DNA of 20,896 nucleotides from Ga0074130 sp035492055 (lineage in GTDB: Bacteria > Pseudomonadota > Gammaproteobacteria > Burkholderiales > Rhodocyclaceae): the NCBI GenBank assembly GCA_035492055.1, contig DATJJR010000065.1, positions 1 to 20,896 on the forward strand, in the 5' to 3' direction. Shown one piece after another: positions 14,523 to 20,896 of this stretch (position 1 is the first letter of the stretch; every line of letters begins with the position of its first letter). A program made the position numbers and the translations under genes. The notes under the pieces are model-generated. The model had not been told where the DNA came from and did no database searches. It saw only the letters and a list, made by a program, of their open reading frames with translations.

Positions 14523-15401
14523 ATGACAATCCCTGTTTCATTCATCGGCCTCGGCAACATGGGGCTGCCCATGGCCCGCAATCTTCTCAAGGCGGGTTTC
14601 GCCGTTACCGTGTTCAACCGCACGAAAGAACGCGCCGAAACGCTGGTTACGGAGGGCGTTGTTGTGGCCGACTCTGTGAAGGCAGCCATTCAGCCCGGCA
14701 GTATCGTCATCACCATGCTGGCGAACGATGCGGCGTTGATGGATATTGCACGGGATATTCCTGCCGCGCTCGGGAAGGGCGGCCTGCATATCTCGATGAG
14801 TACAGTGTCGCCTGAAACGTCGCGCACCTTGTTGGCGACGCATGCGGCTGTCGGCAGCGACTTTATTGCCGCACCGGTGTTTGGGCGCCCAGAGGCAGCG
14901 GCAGCGCAAAAGTTGTGGATCTGCACTTCCGGCGATGCGGCGGCGATTGTGCGTGCGCGCCCCGTGCTTGCGGCGATGAGCCAGGGCATCTTCGAATTCG
15001 GTGCGGAAGTTGGTGCGGCCAATGTGCTCAAACTGACGGGCAACTTCATGATCATCGCCGCGATTGAAGCAATGGCAGAAGCATTGGCGTTGGGTGAGAA
15101 AAACGGGCTCAATCGCAGCGATCTGATGTCCTTCTTCGGCCAGACGATTTTTGCCTGCCCGATCTATCAGAACTACGGACGTATTCTCGCTGAACGCGCT
15201 TACGAGCCTGCTGGTTTCAAGCTCGAGTTGGGCATGAAGGACGTACGCTTAGTGCGCGATACAGCGGAAGAGGCCAAGGTCCCGATGCCCGTTGCTGATC
15301 TGGTGCATGCACGTTTGCTGAGCGCGCTGGCGAAGGGGCGCGGCAACCTCGATTGGACGGCAATCGAGTTGGCATCGGCCGAGGATGCTGGCCTGCGGTA
15401 A
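14523..15401 (+). CDS. NAD(P)-dependent beta-hydroxyacid dehydrogenase (3-hydroxyisobutyrate dehydrogenase family)
   Basis: A 292-residue oxidoreductase. The Rossmann motif is FIGLGNMGLPMARNL (7-21), the substrate-binding loop is MSTVSPETS (92-100) and the catalytic lysine lies in KLTGNF (K170, with N174). The C-terminal helical domain ends with a region typical of the family. Members oxidise or reduce 3-hydroxyisobutyrate, tartronate semialdehyde, or glyoxylate and succinic semialdehyde; which one cannot be read from the sequence. GGAG 6 nt before the ATG fixes the start. Its place next to a LysR regulator and an acid-carrier gene suggests a small organic-acid pathway. Confidence 0.92.
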   Translation: MTIPVSFIGLGNMGLPMARNLLKAGFAVTVFNRTKERAETLVTEGVVVADSVKAAIQPGSIVITMLANDAALMDIARDIPAALGKGGLHISMSTVSPETSRTLLATHAAVGSDFIAAPVFGRPEAAAAQKLWICTSGDAAAIVRARPVLAAMSQGIFEFGAEVGAANVLKLTGNFMIIAAIEAMAEALALGEKNGLNRSDLMSFFGQTIFACPIYQNYGRILAERAYEPAGFKLELGMKDVRLVRDTAEEAKVPMPVADLVHARLLSALAKGRGNLDWTAIELASAEDAGLR

Positions 15402-15432
15402 TTCCGGTGTGTGTACGGAGTGCTGTTCTTCG

Positions 15433-16554
15433 TTACGCGCGGATCAAGCGCAGGTGCGTGATTTCAGATGGTGCGCCGAAGCGCTTGGGCGGTCCCCAGT
15501 AACCGGTACCGCGGCTGATGTAGACCAGCAGACCATCGATACGACGCAGGCCGGCGGTGAAGGGTTGCTGGAAGCGAACGAAGTGATTCCACGGCCAGAA
15601 CTGACCGCCATGCGTGTGTCCTGACAATTGCAGATCGTAGCCGGCCGATGCGGCGGCGAAGGCGCTACGGGGTTGATGCGCGAGCAGGATTTTCGGTGCA
15701 TCGGGCGCGCCGGCCACGGCGGCATGTGGATCGCTGCGTCGGGCCGGATCGAAATGATGCGCACTGTAATCGGTGATGCCCGCCACGACCAGTGGTGCGC
15801 CGGCATGCTCGACCACGACGTGCTCGTTGTTGAGAACACGCAGGCCGAGACGCTCAACCTCCTGGGTCCATGCTTGCGCGCCGGAATAGTATTCATGGTT
15901 GCCAGTGACGAAAAAGCTGCCGTGTTTTGCCCGCAACCGATGCAATGGCTGCGTGTGCGGTGCGAGTCTTTCCACGCTGCCGTCGACCAGATCGCCGGTG
16001 ACGGCAATCAAGTCAACATTGAGTGCATTGACCGCGTCGACGATGGCATCGAGATAGCCGCGCTTGATGGTCGGACCGACATGAATGTCGCTGATCTGCG
16101 CGATGGTGAAGCCTTCGAGTGCGGGCGCCAGATTGGCGATGGGAACGTTGACCGTGACGACGCGTGCACGACGGCGTGCGTTGATCAAGCCGAGCAGGGT
16201 AAACAGCAATGACACAGCGATAACGCCGAGTGCAGAGTCTTGTACAAGCACATCGATGTTCATGAACGGCGCGGCAATCAGCAGCGTGACGTCGCGCAGG
16301 AAACAAAGCACCAACAGCGATGAGAAAAGGCCCATCAGCAGGAAGCCGATCCAGTTCAGGAGATCGCCGCCCTTGTTGCGCGAGCGGCTGAGCAGGGCAG
16401 TTGGAATCATGACGCAAGACAATGCCAGCAAAAGGGCACCCATGATTCCCCAGGCAATACTGCCGGGTAGCGCCGGCAGGATACGCACGCCGATGTAGAG
16501 ATGCAGCAATGCCAACAGACTGAAGACAACGAACACGAAACGACGGGAGCGCAA
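15433..16554 (-). CDS. Membrane-anchored metallophosphoesterase (YkuE-like)
   Basis: A 373-residue protein. The N-terminal half (about 1-128) has four to five hydrophobic segments. The C-terminal half is a calcineurin-like phosphoesterase with all metal motifs: SDIHVG (D156, H158), GDLVDG (187-192), GNHEYY (218-223), a histidine near 293 (LLAHQP) and GHTHGG (312-317). The two-metal site should hydrolyse phosphoesters, perhaps of lipid or nucleotide type; the substrate is unknown. The start codon is TTG at 16554, backed by AGGAG 6 nt upstream. Transcription is separate from panD because a terminator lies between them. It converges on the dehydrogenase gene with a 31-nt gap. Confidence 0.92.
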   Translation of the reverse strand: MRSRRFVFVVFSLLALLHLYIGVRILPALPGSIAWGIMGALLLALSCVMIPTALLSRSRNKGGDLLNWIGFLLMGLFSSLLVLCFLRDVTLLIAAPFMNIDVLVQDSALGVIAVSLLFTLLGLINARRRARVVTVNVPIANLAPALEGFTIAQISDIHVGPTIKRGYLDAIVDAVNALNVDLIAVTGDLVDGSVERLAPHTQPLHRLRAKHGSFFVTGNHEYYSGAQAWTQEVERLGLRVLNNEHVVVEHAGAPLVVAGITDYSAHHFDPARRSDPHAAVAGAPDAPKILLAHQPRSAFAAASAGYDLQLSGHTHGGQFWPWNHFVRFQQPFTAGLRRIDGLLVYISRGTGYWGPPKRFGAPSEITHLRLIRA

Positions 16555-16684
16555 GGCAATCTCCTGCGGACGGAATGCACACTAAATGGCGGCGTTAAGG
16601 CCTGAATCAAGCGCTGATTGGTTTGGGCTTTGTAAGTAGATGCTATGAACTGAAAACGGGAAATGCATCCGATAAAACAAAAGA

Positions 16685-16732
16685 CAAAACAAAAGCCCGC
16701 CCGAGTGTGACTCGGTGCGGGCTTTTGTTTTG
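16685..16732 (-). terminator. Strong rho-independent terminator after panD
   Basis: A 16-bp perfect outer stem (16685-16700 with 16717-16732) is extended by an inner 5-bp stem (CCGAG/CTCGG) and one bulged T. On the minus strand it ends in a U-rich tail. It begins 14 nt after the panD stop and ends the pan transcript. Confidence 0.92.
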
Positions 16733-16745
16733 TACGACTGGAAGA

Positions 16746-17126
16746 TTATGCGGCTTGCGCGGGAATCTTCGAACTCTTGTTTGTGATGCGGTTCTTGGCA
16801 TCGACATAGACCAGATCAGGTGCGTACTTCTGCAGCTCGATCTCGTTGTAGATGGCGAAGGTCGCGATGATGAGCAGGTCACCGGCAGCGGCCTGGCGTG
16901 CAGCAGCACCGTTCACGGAAATGGTGCCAGTACCACGCTCGGCACGAATCGCATAGGTGGTGAAGCGCGCGCCGTTATTGACGTTCCAGATCTCGATCTG
17001 TTGATATTCCTTGATGTCAGCGGCATCAAGCAAATCCTCATCAATGGCGCAGGAGCCTTCATAGTGAAGCTCGGCCTGCGTCACGGTGACGCGGTGCAGT
17101 TTGGACTTCAACATCGTGCGTTGCAT
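16746..17126 (-). CDS. panD: Aspartate 1-decarboxylase
   Basis: A 126-residue pyruvoyl enzyme that turns L-aspartate into beta-alanine for pantothenate synthesis. The N terminus MQRTMLKSKLHRVTVTQAEL and the self-cleavage site YEGSCAID are readable. Cleavage is between G24 and S25, leaving Ser-derived pyruvoyl on the alpha chain. R54, Y58 and the GDLLIIATFA region are typical. The start at 17126 has AAAGGG about 8 nt upstream. It is the last gene of the pan cluster, 83 nt after panC, with a terminator just behind it. Confidence 0.97.
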   Translation of the reverse strand: MQRTMLKSKLHRVTVTQAELHYEGSCAIDEDLLDAADIKEYQQIEIWNVNNGARFTTYAIRAERGTGTISVNGAAARQAAAGDLLIIATFAIYNEIELQKYAPDLVYVDAKNRITNKSSKIPAQAA

Positions 17127-17209
17127 TGCGATCCCTTTCCGAAGCGGGCGTTACCGGGGGCGACTAAAGAATGAAACAACTGAACTACGGTCACCGCCTT
17201 TCCGCTCTT

Positions 17210-18070
17210 TCAGATCTCCATGTTGTCGATCAGGCGTGTGACGCCGAGTTTGGCGGCTGCCAAAACAACGAGCGGTTCTGCCTGTATTTCTGACGACATG
17301 AAAGCATGAGCGGACGGCGATTGTAGATCAGATTTTCGCCTTATCGCAATATAGTCGGGCTGCCAGCCGTGGGCCTCAAGGGCTTGTTTTGCTGCACTTT
17401 CCAGACCCGAAAAATCCCGGTTGCCGGCCCGTACCTCGGCTACCAATTTCGTCAATTCCCTTGCCAGACGGGGCGCTTCGGCGCGCTCCTCTTTTGAAAG
17501 ATAGCCGTTGCGTGACGACAATGCCAATCCGTCATCAGCACGAATGGTCGGACTATCAATAATTTCAATTGAAAGTGACAGCTCGCGGACCATGTTTTTG
17601 ATGACCATGACCTGCTGAAAGTCTTTTTTCCCGAACAGGGCAACCTGGGGTTGAACGATGTTGAACAGCTTGTTCACGACGGTCGCGACACCACGGAAAT
17701 GGCCGGGTCGGAATTCACCTTCAAGCACGCTTTGATGTTCCGGCGGCGGCTCCACGTGATACTGCTGCGGCTGCGGATACATCTCAGCTTCGTTTGGCGC
17801 AAAGAGATAATCGACACCCGCCGCCACGAGGCGCGCGCAGTCATTCTCGAAGGTGCGCGGGTAGGCGTCGAAATCCTCGCCCGGCCGGAATTGCAGGCGA
17901 TTGACGAAGATGCTGGCGACCACGATGTCCGCATGTTGCTTCGCCTCGGTCATGAGTGCGATGTGGCCATCGTGGAGATTGCCCATGGTGGGTACGAAGG
18001 CGATGCGGTGTTGCTTGCGCTCATTGGCCAATGCGGCGCGTAGGCCAGCGGCGGTAGGGTGAATCTGCAT
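17210..18070 (-). CDS. panC: Pantothenate synthetase (pantoate-beta-alanine ligase)
   Basis: A 286-residue cytoplasmic ligase that joins pantoate and beta-alanine with ATP. It shows VPTMGNLHDGHIALM (HxGH nucleotidyl motif, 33-36), FGKKDFQQVMVIKNM and the KMSKS-like region DGLALSSRNGYLS. It lies 17 nt downstream of panB and 83 nt upstream of panD, so all three pan genes form one unit. The ATG at 18070 matches the family N terminus; the ribosome binding site is weak, which fits translational coupling to panB. Confidence 0.97.
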   Translation of the reverse strand: MQIHPTAAGLRAALANERKQHRIAFVPTMGNLHDGHIALMTEAKQHADIVVASIFVNRLQFRPGEDFDAYPRTFENDCARLVAAGVDYLFAPNEAEMYPQPQQYHVEPPPEHQSVLEGEFRPGHFRGVATVVNKLFNIVQPQVALFGKKDFQQVMVIKNMVRELSLSIEIIDSPTIRADDGLALSSRNGYLSKEERAEAPRLARELTKLVAEVRAGNRDFSGLESAAKQALEAHGWQPDYIAIRRKSDLQSPSAHAFMSSEIQAEPLVVLAAAKLGVTRLIDNMEI

Positions 18071-18087
18071 ATCGGTCCGTCAGTAAA

Positions 18088-18909
18088 TCAATAACAGTGT
18101 TCGGCAGCAGGGAAAGCGCGTTCCTTCACGGCGATGACATAGTTGCGCACGGCTTCTTCAATGCTCTTCGCGCCATCCATGAAGTTGCGGACAAAACGCG
18201 CCGGCTTGCCTGGATAAATGCCGAGCATGTCTTGCAGCACCAACACCTGCCCTGAACAATCGAGGCCCGCACCGATGCCGACTGTCGGGATACGCAGGAT
18301 GTCGGTGAGCTCCTTGCCGAGCGCTGCGGGAATCAATTCATAAAGCATCGCGACAGCACCGGCTTCCTGATGCGCGAGCGCCTCTTCTTTCATACGCAGT
18401 GCCGAGGTTTCATCCTTGCCCTGGATGCGATAGCCGCCGAGCATGTTGACGCTCTGCGGCGTGAGGCCAATATGCGCCCATACCGGAATACCGCGCTCGG
18501 TGAGGAAGCGCACAGTCTCGGTCATGCATAGGCCGCCTTCGAGCTTGACCATGTGTGCACCGGCCGCCATGAGTTTCGACGCGCTGCGCAACGCCTGTTC
18601 CTTGCTCTCCTGATACGAACCCCACGGTAGATCGGATGCCACCAGCGCACGCTTGCTGGCGCGGGCGACACATTCGGTGTGATAAATCATTTGCTCAAGT
18701 GTCACGGGCAGCGTGCTCTTGTGACCCTGGATCGTATTGCCGAGCGAGTCGCCGATCAGGATGATGTCGACACCGGCGCGATCAAGCAAAGCTGCGAAAC
18801 TGGCGTCGTAGGCGGTGAGGCTGACGATGGCTTCCTTCTCCGCATACATGCGGCCCAGTTCGTGCAACGTGACGGCTTTTTCGGTGGAGCGGTCGGCGAG
18901 ATAATTCAT
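18088..18909 (-). CDS. panB: Ketopantoate hydroxymethyltransferase
   Basis: A 273-residue TIM-barrel enzyme that adds a hydroxymethyl group from 5,10-methylene-THF to alpha-ketoisovalerate, the first committed step to pantothenate. Metal and substrate residues are visible: D54 (LIGDSLG), D93 (ASDLPWGSY), E124 (VKLEGG) and the AHIGLTPQS and GIGAGLDCSGQVLV motifs. The start at 18909 has AAGGA 8 nt upstream. It is followed by panC after 17 nt. Upstream is a DUF486 gene (49 nt) with a hairpin across its stop codon. Confidence 0.97.
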   Translation of the reverse strand: MNYLADRSTEKAVTLHELGRMYAEKEAIVSLTAYDASFAALLDRAGVDIILIGDSLGNTIQGHKSTLPVTLEQMIYHTECVARASKRALVASDLPWGSYQESKEQALRSASKLMAAGAHMVKLEGGLCMTETVRFLTERGIPVWAHIGLTPQSVNMLGGYRIQGKDETSALRMKEEALAHQEAGAVAMLYELIPAALGKELTDILRIPTVGIGAGLDCSGQVLVLQDMLGIYPGKPARFVRNFMDGAKSIEEAVRNYVIAVKERAFPAAEHCY

Positions 18910-18942
18910 TGCGGCATCCTTCGGAACTGCTTGATCGAAAGT

Positions 18943-18963
18943 GCTGAACCGAAACGGTTCAGC
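18943..18963 (-). other. Hairpin spanning the DUF486 stop codon
   Basis: GCTGAACCG and CGGTTCAGC pair perfectly (9 bp) around a 3-nt loop. On the minus strand only a short ACTTTCG follows, so it is a poor terminator; it may modulate read-through from DUF486 into panB. Confidence 0.45.
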
Positions 18964-19306
18964 GGAAAACGAAATATACAGCGCCTAGCAAACAGAGCCC
19001 CGCCCAGAGAAAATCGAGCTTGAGCGGCTGGTGCATGTAGAGCGTGGCGAAAGGGACGAAGACGAGCAGGGTGATGACCTCCTGCATGATCTTCAATTGT
19101 CCGAGTTCAAGTTGCGTTGCGCCAATGCGATTGGCTGGCACTTGCAGAAAATACTCGAACAGCGCAACGCCCCAGCTTAGCAGCGCAGCAATCCACCATG
19201 GCTTATCGTGCAGATTCTTCAGATGCGCATACCATGCGAAGGTCATGAAGATATTCGACGCAGCGAGCAGCAGCGCGGTTTGTGCAATGACAGGCAATCC
19301 GAACAT
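18959..19306 (-). CDS. DUF486 (DMT-like) small membrane protein
   Basis: A 115-residue protein with four hydrophobic segments (about 3-22, 31-50, 65-83, 93-113). The conserved ASNIFMTFAWYAHLK and SWGVALFEYFLQVPANRIG, plus a QLKIMQEVI stretch, mark the DUF486 family, a short drug/metabolite-transporter-like group of unknown substrate. The start at 19306 has GGAG 5 nt upstream; the frame is open 18 codons further but overlaps folK. It sits between folK (25-nt gap) and panB, all on one strand, and is probably carried in the same transcript. Confidence 0.93.
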   Translation of the reverse strand: MFGLPVIAQTALLLAASNIFMTFAWYAHLKNLHDKPWWIAALLSWGVALFEYFLQVPANRIGATQLELGQLKIMQEVITLLVFVPFATLYMHQPLKLDFLWAGLCLLGAVYFVFR

Positions 19307-19331
19307 GTTTACTCCATGCGCAACGAGGTGT

Positions 19332-19808
19332 TCATATCTTCGTGATGCGTTGATCCGCACATTTTTTGAGCAGATCGGTCACTGTTCCGTGGCCGGGGAT
19401 GACGAGCCCTGGTGCAACTTCGTGCAGCGGCGCGAGTACGAAGGCACGTTCATGCATGCGTGGATGCGGCAGTGTCAGTACGGCATCGTCGTTCTTTTCG
19501 TTGCCGAACAGCAGCAGGTCGAGATCGAGCGTACGCGGTGCATTCGGCACGCTGCGCTGGCGGCCGAAACGTTGTTCTATCGAGAATAGTGCAGCAAGCA
19601 ATTCGTGTGACGTACCGTCATAGTCGAGCACGAGCACGCCATTGATGAAGTCCGGCTGATGCCTGAGACCAACCGGTGCCGTGCAATAAAGACTAGATAC
19701 TTTGAGCAGATGCGCACCCGGCAGTGCTGCAATTTCACCTTGCGCAGCCCGTAGCGTACCCTCGGCATCGCCCAGATTTGCGCCGAGGGCGACGTAAGCG
19801 AGTGTCAC
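19332..19808 (-). CDS. folK: 2-amino-4-hydroxy-6-hydroxymethyldihydropteridine pyrophosphokinase
   Basis: A 158-residue HPPK that transfers pyrophosphate from ATP to the pterin precursor in folate synthesis. Motifs: YVALGANLGD (5-14), the SSLYCTAPVG loop, FGRQRS, RTLDLDLLLFG (metal-binding DxD) and LPHPRMHERAFVLAPL. The start codon is GTG at 19808. It overlaps the pcnB stop in a GTGA tetranucleotide and has GGAG 7 nt upstream, showing translational coupling. Folate made here serves panB (methylene-THF user) in the same gene row. Confidence 0.96.
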   Translation of the reverse strand: MTLAYVALGANLGDAEGTLRAAQGEIAALPGAHLLKVSSLYCTAPVGLRHQPDFINGVLVLDYDGTSHELLAALFSIEQRFGRQRSVPNAPRTLDLDLLLFGNEKNDDAVLTLPHPRMHERAFVLAPLHEVAPGLVIPGHGTVTDLLKKCADQRITKI

Positions 19809-20896
19809 TCTGCTGCTCCGGTGGGGGCACTGCCTTCACCCGTACCCGGCTTGCGGCGCCGACGGCGTTTCTTTTTCTTCGGGTCGGTGTCGGGCAACAG
19901 CATGGCTTCGCGCTCGACGTAATCGGCGTCGTGAAATTCAGTCCACCATTCGGCCAATTCTTCCGGTACTTCACCACTCTTGGCACGCAGCAGCAGAAAG
20001 TCGTAGGCGGCGCGGAAACGCGGCTGCTCAATCACACGCATCGGTTGCTTGCCGCTGCGCTTGTCGAAACGCGGTTGCAGCAACCAGATGTCCTTGATGT
20101 CGCCGGCGATGCGACGCGTAATCGCAAGCTTTTCGCCCTGTTGATCGAGCACTTCGTCCATGGCCTCGAACAAGGCCGGGGTTGGCAGTTCGCCGCGCTT
20201 CTTGCGAATCTCCCAATTTGCCAACACTTCGTGCCACAGCAGCGTGGCGAAAAGGAAACCTGGCGATGTTGTCTTGCCTGCGCGCACGCGTTCGTCGGTG
20301 TTGGCGAGGGACAGCATGACGAATTTCTCGCCCATGGGCTGGTCGAGAATCACGTCGAGCAGCGGCAGCAGGCCGTGATGCAAACCGGCATCGCGCAAGC
20401 GCATGAGGCAGGCAACGGCATGGCCTGACGTGAGCAGCTTGAGCATTTCGTCGAAGAGGCGCGCGGCCGGCACGTTTTCCAGCAATTCGGCCATGTCCTT
20501 GATTGGCGCGGCCGTGGCAGGATCGATGGAAATGCCCAGCTTGGCTGAGAGGCGCACGGCCCGCAGCATGCGTACCGGATCTTCGCGATAGCGCGTCTTG
20601 GGGTCGCCGATCATGCGCAAGGTCTTGGCCTGAATGTCGGCAACGCCATCGTGGTAGTCATGCACGACTTCGCGATGCGGGTCGTAATACAGTGCATTGG
20701 CAGTGAAATCACGGCGCGCGGCATCTTCGGCCTGTGTGCCCCAGACGTTGTCATGCAGCACGCGGCCGTGCTCGTCGGTAATGGTGTTGTGGTCATGCGC
20801 GGCGCGGAACGTGGAAACCTCGATGGTTTCGCTGCCGAACATGACATGAACAATCTGAAAGCGGCGGCCGATGATGCGCGAACGCCGGAACAAGGC
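19805..20896 (-). CDS. pcnB: Poly(A) polymerase I, 5' end cut by window edge
   Basis: The frame runs to the last base without a stop, so about 80-120 N-terminal residues, including the GS and DxD catalytic motif, lie outside. Visible (363 residues): FRRSRIIGRRFQIVHVMFG and ETIEVSTFR (end of the nucleotidyltransferase head), then DAARRDFTANALYYDP and the tRNA/poly(A)-polymerase RNA-binding region GDPKTRYREDPVRMLRAVR. The C terminus has a long basic cluster (KKKKRRRRRK) for RNA contact. The enzyme adds 3' poly(A) tails that promote RNA decay. The family GRRF and RREDPVR-like signatures distinguish it from CCA-adding enzymes. It heads the visible minus-strand operon into folK. Confidence 0.95.
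   Translation of the reverse strand, partial: ALFRRSRIIGRRFQIVHVMFGSETIEVSTFRAAHDHNTITDEHGRVLHDNVWGTQAEDAARRDFTANALYYDPHREVVHDYHDGVADIQAKTLRMIGDPKTRYREDPVRMLRAVRLSAKLGISIDPATAAPIKDMAELLENVPAARLFDEMLKLLTSGHAVACLMRLRDAGLHHGLLPLLDVILDQPMGEKFVMLSLANTDERVRAGKTTSPGFLFATLLWHEVLANWEIRKKRGELPTPALFEAMDEVLDQQGEKLAITRRIAGDIKDIWLLQPRFDKRSGKQPMRVIEQPRFRAAYDFLLLRAKSGEVPEELAEWWTEFHDADYVEREAMLLPDTDPKKKKRRRRRKPGTGEGSAPTGAAE

Overview
The window looks like a chromosomal segment of a betaproteobacterium, probably Burkholderiales or a relative. The evidence is the pcnB-folK-pan gene order, the protein flavour, moderately high GC, and a set of CsbD, BON and DUF3309 genes beside Crp/Fnr regulators. The genus cannot be fixed from sequence reading alone. 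I see no rRNA, tRNA, CRISPR array, insertion sequence or prophage. Coding density is high and the genes look vertically inherited.

Layout: (1) 1-2249, minus strand: a MoxR-type AAA+ ATPase (CbbQ/NorQ family) followed by its von Willebrand factor A partner (NorD/CbbO family, cut by the window edge). No rubisco or nitric oxide reductase genes are visible next to them. (2) 2324/2378-3424, plus: heme A synthase ctaA. (3) 3539-4570, plus: an aldo/keto reductase ending in a strong terminator. (4) 4654-6244, minus: two tandem paralogous Crp/Fnr regulators without a visible Fe-S cysteine cluster. (5) 6245-8238: a probable stress and envelope block. It holds a secreted protein with three C-x10-C repeats, a BON lipoprotein and a 52-residue DUF3309 membrane peptide (both minus), and a CsbD protein (plus). 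Inverted repeats of the form TGTnnG-N4-CnnACA lie in its two divergent intergenic regions and are candidate operators for the Crp/Fnr pair. (6) 8280-10427, plus: two small overlapping ORFs, the second with a cysteine-rich zinc-ribbon pattern. The second overlaps the start of a receiver-PAS-PAS-GGDEF diguanylate cyclase whose receiver has lost key switch residues.

(7) 10485-12524: a trypsin-like serine protease (minus) divergent from a membrane fatty acid desaturase (plus). (8) 12528-15401: an AEC-family carrier (minus) divergent from a LysR regulator, followed by a beta-hydroxyacid dehydrogenase (both plus). (9) 15433-16554, minus: a membrane-anchored metallophosphoesterase with a TTG start. 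(10) 16746-20896, minus: pcnB (5' end missing), folK, a DUF486 membrane protein, panB, panC and panD. This is a probable RNA-processing, folate and pantothenate operon, closed by a long hairpin terminator.

The strongest candidate for a coherent, poorly described system is region 4.65-10.4 kb. There, paired Crp/Fnr proteins, shared dyad operators, small stress proteins and a c-di-GMP synthase sit together. The joint regulation is inference; the dyads, gene overlaps and motifs are visible in the sequence.
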